64,000 nt of DNA, taken from positions 28,618,501 to 28,682,500 of the forward strand of contig CM049406.2 of assembly GCA_026929865.2 (NCBI GenBank), given 5' to 3'. This stretch comes from Hyperoplus lanceolatus. Its lineage: Eukaryota > Chordata > Actinopteri > Uranoscopiformes > Ammodytidae. The notes under the pieces are model-generated. The model searched no databases and was not told where the DNA came from. It saw nothing but the letters and a program-made list of their open reading frames with translations. Each line of letters starts with the position of its first letter. Within the stretch, counting starts at the first letter, position 1. Below are positions 38,426 through 54,344 of this stretch, piece by piece. A program made the translations under genes and the position numbers.

Positions 38426-39527
38426 TTTATCCCCTGCTTCAGAAGCAGAGCAGCCCTCGTATTGATGCCAACAGATGCATATTCTATTTTTTATATGTAA
38501 TATGTATTTGATATTCATGATAACATCGTAATAAGGACAATTTATAAAATCACAAACTGTCATGAGACAATGATCATTAAAAACACATTTATTTATAACT
38601 ACTGGGACAGTATTAGTATTTTGATGTTATACTCTCCTCAGTACAGCAACACTAAGATGGATCATTCTTAATGATAATTGTTTCTATAATTGTATTTCTT
38701 TTCTTAGTCCAACAAAAGCTTGCATCACAGCCAACTTCTGTACGGCACTGAGACGGTCTAATGACTTGTGCATTGTGCGTCGCGGCTGGATAAACATCCG
38801 TTCTGCCCCCCCTCTGGTTTCATAAACCTTCATGCTGTTCTTGTTTACAGACTTTCTGTTTCTAATTGCTGATAGATTTGGCCTGTTAGCATGAGCTGAG
38901 ATTTTGGCCAAACACGTTCTTTTGTGATTGTAGTCAAAAGCGTAAAGATCTCCTCCACACATTTACATTATTTCAGGACATATCCAAATTCTCTGCTTGG
39001 AAAACATCAATTGAGTCGAATGTGATTTTTTTTCCAGCTAAATGTTTACTGAAATATATTTCAAAAATTACATGACATCCATCTCAACCTTAACAAAACC
39101 CAGAATCTATGATTATGCAAATATTTTTCAGTTTAACTGCGGGAGGCTTCCACTCTTAACATTAGACATTGTGCCAACTCGCCTCTGGCAGATTAATGTG
39201 AAAACAAACTCTGCACAGACTTAATTTTACACACAGTGTAGCTCAAACATAACAGTGGTGGAGGAGGGGGCTAGGGTGTATTGTGTGATCAGCTGTGTGG
39301 ACATTTATAAAAGGATGGGTCACGGAGAGGGCTTAGAGGCAATAGAAAAGTTGTTTTCTTTTACCAACCTGACACATAGACCCTGATCGGGCTGCAACAC
39401 CCACTCAGAACATTTTCTAGAAGATTGATTCTTCGGGTCATAAGATGGACAGAAGGCAAGGATTTTTAGTTTTATAAGAACATTCAAAAGAGTGTGGATA
39501 TCAATTATTCATTTGGCTTCTTTCTAC
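38426..39527. other. Non-coding stretch, nothing recognised
   Basis: No gene or repeat ends recognised. The 92-codon minus ORF at 38684-38962 has no family resemblance I can name. Confidence 0.45.
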
Positions 39528-40035
39528 ACTGGGAACATGAATAGTTTCAGGAAATAAAAAAAATTGAGGTTACTGTCTGCACTAGATTGAGTTTTGAGTT
39601 TGAGGCCAAAAGGAAAACTAGCTATATTTGAACTATCTAACTAGTTTTTGTTGAGATAACTTGCATCTTGATGTATAAGAAAAATCATATTTCGAGTTCT
39701 ACATACTAAGATTTTTTGTGGGAATCAACAATACCAGTTGTGTCAACCTATTCTTTGTCAACAAAACCAAGTCGGTCAAAATGTTTTTTCAAACATTATA
39801 ACTGTTAAAACTGCCTGAAAATGTTTGTGAATGCAAAATAATGAGTTGGCCAACCTTTGCCTTTTGAAATCCTTTGTATGTTGAACTCAAAACTTTAAGT
39901 TAAATTACAATGATAAGTTATCTCAACAAAAGATAATAAGTTCACTGAAATGTAGGCAGCTTTCCTTAAGAAAAACCCCAGTGGAGACAGTTGGCTTGAA
40001 AATGTGAGTTTTCCAAACTCATTTTGACAGTGTAG
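39528..40035. mobile_element. Long-inverted-repeat MITE (tacactg...cagtgta ends)
   Basis: The left half contains ttgagttttgag and tttttgttgagataacttg. The right half contains the inverses gaactcaaaact and taagttatctcaacaaaag. The ends are ctacactggg and ttgacagtgtag. It is a fold-back, non-coding element of about 508 bp. Confidence 0.6.
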
Positions 40036-41202
40036 GCTTTAATTGCATCATTGGTGATCATCATCACCATTGCATCTACTTATGGTGTCCACTTACATTT
40101 GAGACAATGCCCAGCAGAGGAAACCGCGCTGGCTAATTGTTAGTAATTTGATGTCCTGTTAAATTCTTGGGTTGGATTACAGAATCTGTCTTTTAGGCCA
40201 AATATTTTCTTAGGAAGATGTGTGCCAAGAAGGGGAGGTTTCTGTGTCCGCAGTTTGTGTGTTTCGCTGTGTGCTCTATAAATAATGCAATGGGTCCCGG
40301 GGTTCAAGTCCCTGTCATCATTATCATTGTTCCAAATTGAATCCCAAAATGTGATAAGATATGCACTGCATCCAGTGAGGCTGCAATTTTGGATTTCCAT
40401 TTCCTCAACTTGGAATAAAAATATATATTCATATACAGCCTCCAATGTTTTTTTACTCCCCCTCCCTCCCATTAGCTTTTTAAAAATAGATTATTTAAGG
40501 ATGTAGCCTTGAAAGTTGTCTCAGCTCAACCGTTTGTACTGTCAGAAATATAGACTGAGCCGGGAAAATGATATGCTCTAATTATGTGTGGCGTTTTTTT
40601 TTTTTTGTTCTTTGTTCAGAAGTTGTCTGAGTCTATGGTTCAAAAGATATTACAACGACTATCACTTCACTTTTACTCTCTCTCTCTCCCTCTCTTTTTT
40701 TCTTCTCTGTCCTGCTCTCGCTTGCTCTGCTCTGCTTGTCTCTCGTTCATTTTCACAGAGCAAAAAATCAGCCTAGCATGTAAGGCCAAGATATGTGATG
40801 GCCCGGCTCAATGTTATACATTCACTTACACTGTGGGCTGGTGCCGGGGGGGGCTTCAGTTCTCTGGTCACTCCGACCGCAGAAGGTTAGGGCCGTCTCT
40901 GTCCAAGGCGCTTGTCAAAAATCTTGTAGCTGACCAGTTTCATCTATCCGCTCTCATACTTACAGTAGGTTTTTATCTCAAAAATTTGTCTCATTTTGCC
41001 TCAACCTGAATCCAGTGGAAACGAGGGCATTGCTTTAGAGATGGAGGGGAAGTCAAGTGTGAAATGACAGGTGAAGGTTTTTTTTTCCCCGCGCGACATA
41101 AGTGGGACAGATGGTCATCTGACCATTTTAGCCGTGGGACACTTTTAATTTGGAAAAAGGCAAACTCCTGATGTGCTCTTTTTTGTTTTCTATAACTTCT
41201 CG
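40036..41202. other. Non-coding stretch, nothing recognised
   Basis: No recognised repeats. A 141-codon plus ORF (40584-41009) begins in a T-rich/CT-rich run and has no protein-like structure. Confidence 0.45.
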
Positions 41203-41739
41203 TTAAAGAGATCCTATTATACTACTTTTCTGGTCTTCATTTCTTGTTAACCCTCTCAGACCCACCATTCTAACATTCCGTTTTTCTATATTTTTGTATT
41301 TTACTTCATAAAAATCTTATTTTTTACACTAGCATTATGTTTTAACATCCAAATGAATCAGCACAACCTCAGGTAATTTTATATGTAACTCAATGGAAAC
41401 TTTTTTGCATTTTAATATGGAATATTTGTCCAAAAACCTTAAACAAGTGAAAATCGTTACTTAAATGTTGTCATATTTCATTGTAAAAAAACAGTGAACC
41501 ATTAAAACGAAAGAAAATCTAAATGTAAAAAGTTGCACACACAAGTTTGTGTTCTGCCAGAAGTTACCAGAGGTTTCTAGCTTCTTCAGTTCAGGAGTTA
41601 TGCTCATTATTTTGGGCAGTGTATACAGGCGTTTTTACCACTGGAAGTGGTAAGATGTGTCAACAGCAGAAGCAAGACCCAGTGTCAGGTAAAACATAGA
41701 GTTTTAATTAAATCTCACATAAAAAATAGAGTAAACTTT

Positions 41740-42020
41740 GAACAATATGGTGGAAACTTTGAACAATATGGTGGAAACTTTGAACAATATGGTGGAAAAT
41801 ATGAACAATATGATTGAAAATATGAACAATATGATTGAAAATATGAACAATATGATTGAAAATATGAACAAAGTAGTAATAAATATGAACAATATGATTG
41901 AAAATATAAATATTATGAACAATATGAACACTATGGTAATATGAACAATATGGTAGTAAATATGAACACTATGGTAATATGAACAATATGGTAGTAAATA
42001 CTATTATGGAAAATATGAAC
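41740..42020. repeat. 21-bp minisatellite in the piggyBac 3' region
   Basis: Tandem units of gaacaatatggtggaaacttt drift to gaacaatatgattgaaaatat and then to shorter mixed units. About 9 good units are visible before the array decays. The open frame through it, a run of Asn-Asn-Met-(V/I)-Glu, is a repeat artefact. Confidence 0.9.
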
Positions 42021-42117
42021 AAAATATGAAAAAAATATATACATGGTAAATAATCAAATATCAATTCAAAAATCTTGTACAAACTATATTGACTATATAC
42101 ACTCTTCTATTTACAGA

Positions 42118-43806
42118 TTAGCTGTGGTATTCGTCATGGCAGTTTCTGTCAACAATGACGCAGAGGGGCACCCTGCATGTTTTGCACCAGAATGGTGTGC
42201 TTTTTTTGCAGAGGACACACTTTCTTCGTCCTTCTGTAGCCTTTGAGGACCTGTCACCGGGGGAGCGATAGCAACAGGGGTATGGCTGTAATGCCTCTCC
42301 CCATGAGAGGACGACCAGTCCAGTTCCACACCAACCAGTTGAGCTGCCAGCAGCTCCTGAAACTCCTGGTGTTTCATAGGTGCGTAGTGTGCACTTTCAC
42401 ACATTTCCTTGTGGAGGATGAAACTATTAGTGGTCGCAATTTCGACGAAGTGGTGGAAAATGGTTTTATACCACTTCATCGATTTGCGGTGCACAGAGTA
42501 GTAGCCAAGAAGCTGGTCTGACAAGTCCACACCTCCCATGAACATATTGTAGTCTCCCACAGCAGTAGGTCGGGGGATCTGGAACCTCTCATATCCACCA
42601 TCCCGAGTTTTCTGGCCTCTGGTAGTCGTCTCCCCACAGTAGGCTGTGTGGATGGTGGAGCACACTGACACCTCCCGAGTGTCCTGCCATTTTACAAACA
42701 GCAGGTGGCCATCCCTTATCTACCTTATGGACCCCTTGGAGGACTTCTTTGTAAGAGCATTCTCTCTGTTTTTGGGGGTTCCCAATCTCCCCTCACGGTA
42801 AGTGCCACATGCTCCAAAGCCTAGCTCACGTAGGTGACTGAAAAGTGCTGGGCTGGTGTAAAAGTTGTCACAGTATATGTGGTAGCCAGAACCCAGGTAC
42901 TCTTTTTGGACCAGTGTCATGACTGCATCAAATGAGAGCCCTTTCCCACTTCCAACCTGTGATTTACCAGTGTAGATAGTGAAATCCACTGTGTAGCCAT
43001 TTGTGTCAGCCAGTACAAAAAGCTTTATTCCCCACTTGGATGGCTTGAGCTTCAGGTACTGCTTGAGTCCAATCTTGGCCTTGGTTGCTACCATCCTTTC
43101 ATCCACTGACAGGTTCTGCTTAGGATGGTAGACAGACTTACAGGCATCCCGAATGGAGTCACACAGAGGTTTGACACGGTGCAGTCGATCGTACTCCTCC
43201 GTTCCTTTCTTCCTGTCATTCGCCACGTCTTCTTCTGGGTCACTCATGTGCAGATTCCACGAGATGGCCATGAATCTGTTTCTTGACATCACTGTGCGTG
43301 GAAAGGGGATGTGGAAAATGCTCTTCACCCTCCACATGTCTCTCAGTTTCGGCAGGTGGAGGATTGCCATGTACACCAAGAGTCCAAGGAACTTTAAAAA
43401 CTCGCCTGGAGTGACATCTGTCCATTTGAATGTCTTCCCCTTATCCTTATTTTTAGCAGCGTATTTATTTGTGTTGACGATGATGATTTTAACCGTGCTA
43501 TCGTCAAAAAAACATTAAAAAATTTCAATGGGGCTTGGTTGGCTTTCTGCAAGCAGAGGTGGCTGCACACCTGGTTTACGTTTTGGAGTGAACCTTGGAA
43601 GATTCGGCAGGCAGTCTCTTTCGTTTTCAGACTTCCACGGACAAGATGATGGGGAGACATGGTTTTCACGTCCACGTCCACATCCACGACCACGTCCACG
43701 ACCCATCCGTCTCATACCAGCTGTAGTAGGCCTACTGAGCTGGCCCACTGCAGTGGAGGGCTCAGGCTGTGGCGGATTTACAGGAGCTGCAGGGTCTGCT
43801 TCCTCA
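42118..43806 (-). pseudogene. piggyBac transposase, exon 2 (catalytic domain, PGBD4-like), inactivated
   Basis: Exon 2 follows an acceptor ttatgttacAG at 43807. It opens with EEADPAAPVNPPQPEP, has an Arg-Gly repeat (MGRGRGRGCGRGRE) and continues into the DDE_Tnp_1_7 domain. The three catalytic Asp are in SVDERM (43101-43103), IYCDNFYTS (42867-42869) and MGGVDLSDQ (42525-42527). Two in-frame stops, at 43515-43517 (after SPIEIF) and 42720-42722 (after KKSSKGSIR), break the frame. A 1-bp frameshift near 42240-42255 displaces the C-terminal zinc-ribbon, which in the other frame reads CVLCKKSTPFWCKTCRVPLC and stops at 42118-42120. All catalytic residues survive, so the copy died recently. Confidence 0.9.
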
Positions 43807-44608
43807 CTGTAACATAAGAGAATGAACCAATCAACATCTAAAAATATAATCAATCTAGGCTTATCAATCTATAAAACACAGTGCTTTTTTTACTTATTAG
43901 TCTGTGTTGTTGGAGTAAAAACAGTCTATGCTATCTGTAATCCAATAACACATCTCTATACTAAAACTGTATGTTAAGAACTGCAACTAGGTCATTGTTA
44001 ATGAAGTAACTCTGTTCTTATAAAAACCCTATCTCCAAATCGATGACTTTTCCTAAAAATGATTTATTTGTCATGACAAATGTGTTCTGAGTCTGACATA
44101 AACGTAAAAAAAAACATAGGCAAAGCGTTTTGACAAGAAAACTGTTTTTATGATTTGTATGGCTATAATTCTGTTTCTGAACATGACCAAGAGCCACTTC
44201 GTAAAAGACACCTTGTTGCGCATCCCATCTCAGTGCCAGTGCGATCATCATCCACCCACACGTAACTGCCACACCCCCAAACATCAAGTTGATTTGCCAG
44301 ATAAGGCAACGATAAACGCACTCTCCCAGCTGCTCTTACACACAAAACAACTTTTTCCACAATCACATCCCATTATTATCCATTATTAGCCTATATGGAT
44401 CTCACTGTTCAGTCTTCTAAAATTAGCGTCTTTTCTCGCTGTTGGGCCGTTTTATCAGCGAGGGTAAACATGCCAAAACACAGAGTGAAAATAAGCCGGT
44501 GGCCAAACGACGACCAGAGGCCATCCATGATTTATATAGCGGATTATTGTCTGTTTTGGCTCCGAGCACCGTTAACGTTACACACACACACCCGCGCGCC
44601 TCTATCCA

Positions 44609-44667
<59 letters not shown>

Positions 44668-44755
44668 GCGAGAGACGTCTTTTATTATAGTAAGGTTGTA
44701 GTCATTCACAATTTAATTATTTTCATAAAGGCATTATGCTAGCTAGGCTACTTAC
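43807..44755 (-). other. Intron of the piggyBac transposase gene, with CT/AC tracts
   Basis: GT-AG intron of 949 bp. It includes (TC)n at about 44609-44628 and (AC)n at about 44628-44665, plus no coding sequence. The splice sites were identified by eye from frame continuity. Confidence 0.7.
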
Positions 44756-44907
44756 TTGTTATCCTGAAGAGGATCAATTTCGTCTCCAAACTGCCGTTCA
44801 TCCTCGGAGCAGCAAGACTCCGGGGCCGAGTCCTCAATGTAGTCACCGGCATTCTCGTCAAAAATACACTCCAATACCTCCTCCCTTGTGAATTTACGTT
44901 TCGCCAT
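44756..44907 (-). pseudogene. piggyBac transposase, exon 1 (acidic N-terminus)
   Basis: Starts ATG at 44905-44907 with MAKRKFTREEVLECIFDEN, then an acidic stretch with SCCSEDERQFGDEIDPLQD. It ends in a consensus donor, AACAA|GTAAGT, at 44756/44755. AA joined to the T of exon 2 makes Asn and keeps the frame into EEADPAAP. A basic start followed by an acidic segment is usual at piggyBac/PGBD N-termini. Exon 1 itself is undamaged. Confidence 0.8.
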
Positions 44908-44950
44908 TTATTTTGATCACTATTCGGCTGTTTGCTTTATTTTTTTTCTT

Positions 44951-44998
44951 ACTGTCAACTGTCAAACTGTCAACTGTCAAACTCCGGTTGTCAAACTC
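44951..44998. repeat. Short tandem array of actgtcaa units before the transposase ATG
   Basis: Two 15-bp units (actgtcaactgtcaa) and a diverged third (gttgtcaaact) lie 45-90 bp upstream of the start codon (minus-strand gene), within the transposon's 5' region. Position suggests promoter or transposase-binding repeats, but that is inference. Confidence 0.6.
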
Positions 44999-45880
44999 AT
45001 TGATTCACTCTGATTGGTCAGCCTACTAAAACTGTGATGAGCCAATAGGAGTGTATAAAGTACTAAACGTCACTAGCTAAGATGGCGACTGAAGCTAAAT
45101 CTGTAAATCATTTGTTTACTGCAAGACAGCGAGGGAGACGTAACTCTGTCTCTTGCTACTTAGTGCATACTCCGTGCATTCCACCGGTAATACCGCGTTA
45201 CACTCAAACGGAAGTTACGAGGTTAAATCATTGGGTAAATAGGCTTCTCACACATGTCATTTTTGGCTTGCTCTTTAGAGCTTTTTGTCTAATTGTTAGC
45301 TTAAAAAACAGCATGTCTTTATCTGAAACCGTCAAGGAGATATGACGCTCTAAAGAATATAGTGTTTGTCGGAGCGCGGGCGCTCCCGTGGGCAGCATAG
45401 TGTTAAAAACTACTAAGAGCAACCTGACACAAATCACATCACAAAAAACTATGTAGATTTTCGGGACACTCTTCCTCTTACCCTAGCAAGCACAGCAGTC
45501 TCTCGCTACACACTGCTTTGAGCTTCTCCGCCCCTCCCCCCCCTGCTGCAAACCCCACTTCCTTCCAGCAGCGGGAGATTTTCAGGAGGGTGGGAGCATG
45601 CAGCCGGAGCTTGCCTGAGCAGCATTACCATACATGGAAACATGACAGAAACGACCCGAGCGTGACAGAAAACTACCCAGAAATTTGAACAAGTTTGGCT
45701 CGACCGGCTGCCATAGTGTTTAGTGCTCTGCATAGCCACCCCAGACGGCCAGCAGGGAATATGTCGAAATGCATGTACGTAATTATTTGATACTCTAGTA
45801 TGGTTAAACATGACTATAAATCATTATAACGACGTTTATAGGTCATAAAAGTCGAAAAGTATCATAGGTCCTCTTTAAAG

Positions 45881-46789
45881 TGCAGCTGACTTGCCATGTA
45901 TATATACACGGCAGCATTTACAATCGACGATTTGTATTTATGTTAAAGAGCGGTTTTAGATGGTGGCCTTATGTTCCCTTTACTGGTCTTTTTTTTGTAT
46001 CCTCATGCTCATTGATTGCATGTTTACAGCAGCCAGCAATCTCCACGTTATCAGTGCAGGCAGCTGAATGGCAATTTCAGCATAAACGGAGGGTTTATTG
46101 ATACTCGTGAATCTCCCTTCTGGAGGCTGGAATTAGATCCTGGCTGCTTTTGGAATGGTGAAGTGTCTATGAGATTAGATTAGATGAACTTTATTGATAC
46201 CATTCAGGTAAATCAATAGCAACAAATGGCTACATAGTGGAGAAAGGTAGTCTTGAATCCTACATTAAATACAGTGTATACCATATACCATATATTAGCT
46301 CTGTCTTAGGGGCTTCATGAGGGGCCTCTAAGGCCCCCACACATACAGGAATAAACTTTCTATGTGTAAATTCTATACTGTTCATAAGAAGTAGCTATCC
46401 ACCCTTTATCTGTTGAAATGGGTCTCTCCATCATATAACATGGGTCTGCAGACCAATCTACTGTTTTTGCAGTTGCAGAGTAAAGGATGCTGCCTGCTTA
46501 AGAAAAATCAGAAAAATAATGTTCCTTCTGCAGCTCAAGATTTGATTTAGCCTCTAAATGTTCCTCTCTAAGTGCATCAGATTGATGCATTTTACTTTAA
46601 AACGGTACACATTTTCTTCCAGGGTGCAATGCCCCCTGACCCCCCAACAAGGACCAGGGTCCCTCCCACAGTGTCCCAAAATCATGCAACATGCATAGTA
46701 AGAGAAAAACACTATTGTAAATTGTTATATTTTTGTTTGTGGACTTGGTTGAACTGAGAGTTTGTGTGTGAGGCAGTGCACACAATCAG
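45881..46789. other. Non-coding stretch with a LINE-tail-like phrase
   Basis: At 46170-46200 agattagattagatgaactttattga resembles the inverse 3' tail of fish LINEs, but too little remains to classify. Nothing else recognised. Confidence 0.4.
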
Positions 46790-47101
46790 TGATGCCGGTA
46801 ACCCGTTACTTAGTAACGCGGTACCGGCATCGGACCTCTTTTTTCAGTAACGAGTAATCTAACGCGTTACTATCTCCAAACCAGTAATCAGATTAAAGTT
46901 ACTCATCAAAGTCACTGTGCGTTACTTTTTCTGTCATTTTCCTTAGTGAAACATTTTACATAAATGCACAAATGACTGCGATTGCGATTTAATGTAAATA
47001 AATGTGTGCGCATGTGTCTCTAAACGCTCCAACTGCTCCTCTCGCGCCCCTCGTCTCTGACATGCAGCGTGTGTGTGTGTCTGTGTGTGTGTGCCTGTGT
47101 G

Positions 47102-47133
<32 letters not shown>

Positions 47134-47615
47134 CAGTAGCACAGCCGAGTCTAAGCTGAACTGTGGCGCAAAACAAACGTTTCTCCCCCATGAAATATAG
47201 CGTCTGCTATGGGGATATTTAGGATTCGGGTACGGTGACATTGAAGAGATAGAAGTGTTTAAAACTTGGAAACTTATAGTCACGTGGCGACCGGTGGCCG
47301 CACACACCCAGTCTATCAACACATGAGACATCGTAGAGAAAAGTCAAATTAATGCATGAGAGTGAAGGGCCAAGCACATTAAGTTTAAAGACACTGCTAC
47401 TGTCTTTGCACTTTGGAGGAATGCATTTATTTTCATGGGGGGGAAAAAAGTTTTTTTTTTTATTACATTTTTCAAACCAAAATTTGTATTATTTTGAAAA
47501 CAGTATGCCTATAGGCTACTAGCCTACAAGCTTTATTTTATATATTTTCAATGGTTCTTAATATGTGCAAATCGGCCGAATTGATTCGCGGGCCGCGGGC
47601 CTTGAGTTAGACATG
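46790..47615. mobile_element. Eroded hAT-type element(s) with gtaacgcgttac motifs
   Basis: Begins cagtgatgccggtaacccgttactt and carries palindromic gtaacgcg/taacgcgttac phrases, seen in a common fish DNA element. It ends with gggccgcgggccttgagttagaca, the inverse end of the 22102 type. A TG tract lies at 47070-47134. These may be two different overlapping elements. Confidence 0.5.
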
Positions 47616-47824
47616 TGTTCTAAAAACTCCAACTCAAAATGTGAAGGCAAAGTGCTAAGGATGCGCAGTTATCAACTTGGTTCTCATGCGGAATCTGCCA
47701 AGTGTCCGAAAAAAAGTGTCTCACAGGTGGGCACAGGCCGCGTGTAATGCCCCCCCTTTCTGTGTCATGTTTGGTGCTGGAGAAACTGCACCCATTGGTT
47801 GTTGACAATGTTGACTTGATTTGA

Positions 47825-47960
47825 AATGGTAAATGATTGACATTTATTGCCCGCTTTTCCCTGATTTTCTCAGCCCCAAAGCGTTTAACATTGTTTTGCC
47901 TCATTCACCCATACACTCATACACTGATGGCAGCAGCTGACATTGCAGGGCACTGGCTTA
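47825..47960. repeat. Fish interspersed repeat (gcttttccctgatt...cacactcatacactgatggca)
   Basis: Phrases such as catttattgcccgcttttc, ccaaagcgttt, attcacccatacactcatacac and tgatggcagcagctg match a retroelement-derived repeat I remember from fish genomes. Ends and class not fixed. Confidence 0.5.
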
Positions 47961-52059
<4,099 letters not shown>

Positions 52060-52061
52060 TA

Positions 52062-52961
52062 GGGGAGAACGGGGTAATTTGTCACACGGGTTGGTTGTCA
52101 CAATCGTTATATCTCGGAACCAGAAGGCGCTGTCTGTGATATTTTGGTATGTAAATATCCAGAATTGGGATCAGAGGTCACCTACATAGTCTTCCTTGGA
52201 GTTAGACTGCTGAATTTGAGGTGAGACGACTGTTTGTGTTTTTCATGTCAAATTGAAAATATTTAGCTCCTCTGTATTTTTCTTCTAGGCTTTTACACAA
52301 TGGGTTTATAACAATCTAAACTATAGTTTAGATTGTGGTTAGAAAGCTAATTAGTTGTCAGATGGTTGTTGGCCTTGATGCTAGCAAGAAATTCAAGTTG
52401 GGGTTGGTCGTCATATTTTCTGGGGGGTTGGTTGTCACATGTTATCTCAAGGCTGCAGCCAGAAAAGGAACCCAATAACGAAAGAACTTGTCAAGCTGTA
52501 TCCCCACTGACACCCCAGAGAAGGAAAGAATAGAGCAGGAAAAGGCAGCTAGCATGCAAAAGAAAAAAGGGCAACAAAATCAACAACCCGTACATCCCAA
52601 ACTAGACCAGCTGCCAAGGCTACAGTAAGTTATGTAGGCCTATTTGTCAACTTCACAATGCAATTAAATGTTCAAATTTAGTTCTACTTTCAAGATTATT
52701 CCCATTAAGATAACATTGTGACAAACAACCCCATAGTGTTTGACAACCGACCCCTTGATGGGGTTGGTTGTCACAATGTGTAAGGTTGTCTTTGATGATT
52801 AATTTCTTCTTTATTACAATAAGATAGAAAAAGTGAGGGGTACACATTTCAAGCCAACACCTTAAGCTTCAATTTAATGTAGGAATGACTATTGAAAGAT
52901 GTTTAGGTGATAAGCAATTCCCACAAGAGTAAAAAGTGTGCCTACTTACCCCGTTCTCCCC
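52062..52961 (+). mobile_element. Pogo-like MITE, copy C (900 bp)
   Basis: GGGGAGAACGGGGTAA ends with TA outside (52060-52061, 52962-52963). Same orientation as copy B. It carries the LTDTPEK transposase-tail scrap and the same ggttggttgtcac phrases. A short deletion relative to copy B left a perfect 26-bp palindrome at 52311-52336. Confidence 0.9.
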
Positions 52962-52963
52962 TA

Positions 52964-54344
52964 CTGTATATATTCTTATTTTATATATTTTTTAAATAAT
53001 TTTGTCAACACCTAAATAAAGTTCAAATACATGTGACAAACATATGAATTGAAGGCAGAACAATTAACTGTTTTAGAATAGTTTTACTGTCAGAAAATGG
53101 TGCAGGAACTTTCTTTATATTTATTGGCTTGAAAACAATTAAAGTGTTCAAAATGTGTCTCAAGTTGCATGGGGGTATTTTGAAACTCACATAATAAGCA
53201 TCATATTTAAAAAAATTGTTAAAATATGTATCTGTTCTGAGTAAGTGTGCATCGGCCTCTGATTGATGCTTATAAATGGCCGAATGAATGGACAAGCAGA
53301 TTGATCTATAGTCTGTATATAATCATTCATATCCAAACATGCAGTTACCCTAGGTACCCCCACTGTCAGTTATCAGTCTATGCTTTTTATTGAGAAGAAT
53401 ACTCACAAATATGACTGAAGACCTCATTATCTTTTCCTTTATCAAGAATTTTCAGTAATGCATTTCTTCCTCTAACAACTTATGAGACATAATCAATCAC
53501 ATTGTTATCATGTTTTTGTCTCAAAAATGGCTCCTGAATGTGTGTTGTCATTAGATTGCATCTGATTGAGCTCACTTATTTTTTTTTCATTTTGTGGATT
53601 TTTAATAAAAACCAACATAAGGCCTGAGCTTGATGAAGACATTTAGTTGTATTTATGAGCACCACAGGAGGTCCCATTTTGCCCCAGTTAGCTCTGATGA
53701 ACCTATAAACACTTGCGGGTTTTAATGGGCACTTGGTTAATGTGGCAGTTATAACAGAAATACATCACCGTAGGGAATTTTAAAATTGCAAACAACGCAG
53801 GTGTGGGAATCAGGGACGTGCCAGAGAGCTACCAACCTAAACCCATCAGTGCCACCCCCTACTATTTGCCTCTGTTTCTATGGATATAGTTTGTCAAAGC
53901 TTTTCAGAATGATGCCGATGACACATACCCTCCTTGCAAAAACAAACTGTGGATCGGACGCTTTTAAAACTGAAGCCAATGCAGCCCACCATAGCCTATA
54001 CACAGAACGTAAGGGCCCGTATGTATGATAATAATAGATGATGATGCAAAGACACAGGCTACATTTAGCCATCCGCATTCATGACAATTTCCAACACGTG
54101 AAATATTTTGCATGGTTCTCATTGAGCCAGTTGTTACACAAATAGCACATGTTGTACCTCAGCTTCACTGCTGTCGGCCTTATATCACGTATTGTTTATT
54201 TGGAACTGCAAACAAATCCATTACAGGGATTTGCTCAGGTAATAATAAAAGGTTGTTCAAAAAAATGTGTGCCTATAATTTGACTTTTTTTTACACCGAG
54301 GTGTTATGCAGAATTATATGTTTTAGCACTTGAGTTGTAATTAT
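52964..54344. other. Non-coding stretch, nothing recognised
   Basis: AT-rich sequence without recognised elements. Confidence 0.45.

Larger units (their letters stand above)
41251..45402 (-). mobile_element. piggyBac transposon, 4.15 kb, nested in a MITE at TTAA
   Basis: TTAA flanks both ends (41247-41250 and 45403-45406), and the host MITE resumes on both sides. The left end CCCTCTCAGACCCACC and inverse right end CACTATGCTGCCCACG match at about 9 of 16 positions, a weak terminal inverted repeat. Near the right end, GGAGCGCGGGCGCTCC is a perfect hairpin stem (about 45371-45386). Near the left end, taccactggaagtggta is another (about 41636-41652). Inside are a two-exon transposase (minus strand), a 21-bp minisatellite and a CT/AC tract in the intron. 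Confidence 0.75.
41203..45880. mobile_element. hAT-like MITE split by a piggyBac insertion
   Basis: The left end ttaaagagatcctattatactacttttc (41203) and the inverse of the right end (aaagaggacctatgatacttttc, ending 45880) are matching termini of one MITE. About 44 bp of it lie before the piggyBac and about 475 bp after it. Its ends resemble the 18388 and 24185 elements in style. Confidence 0.7.
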
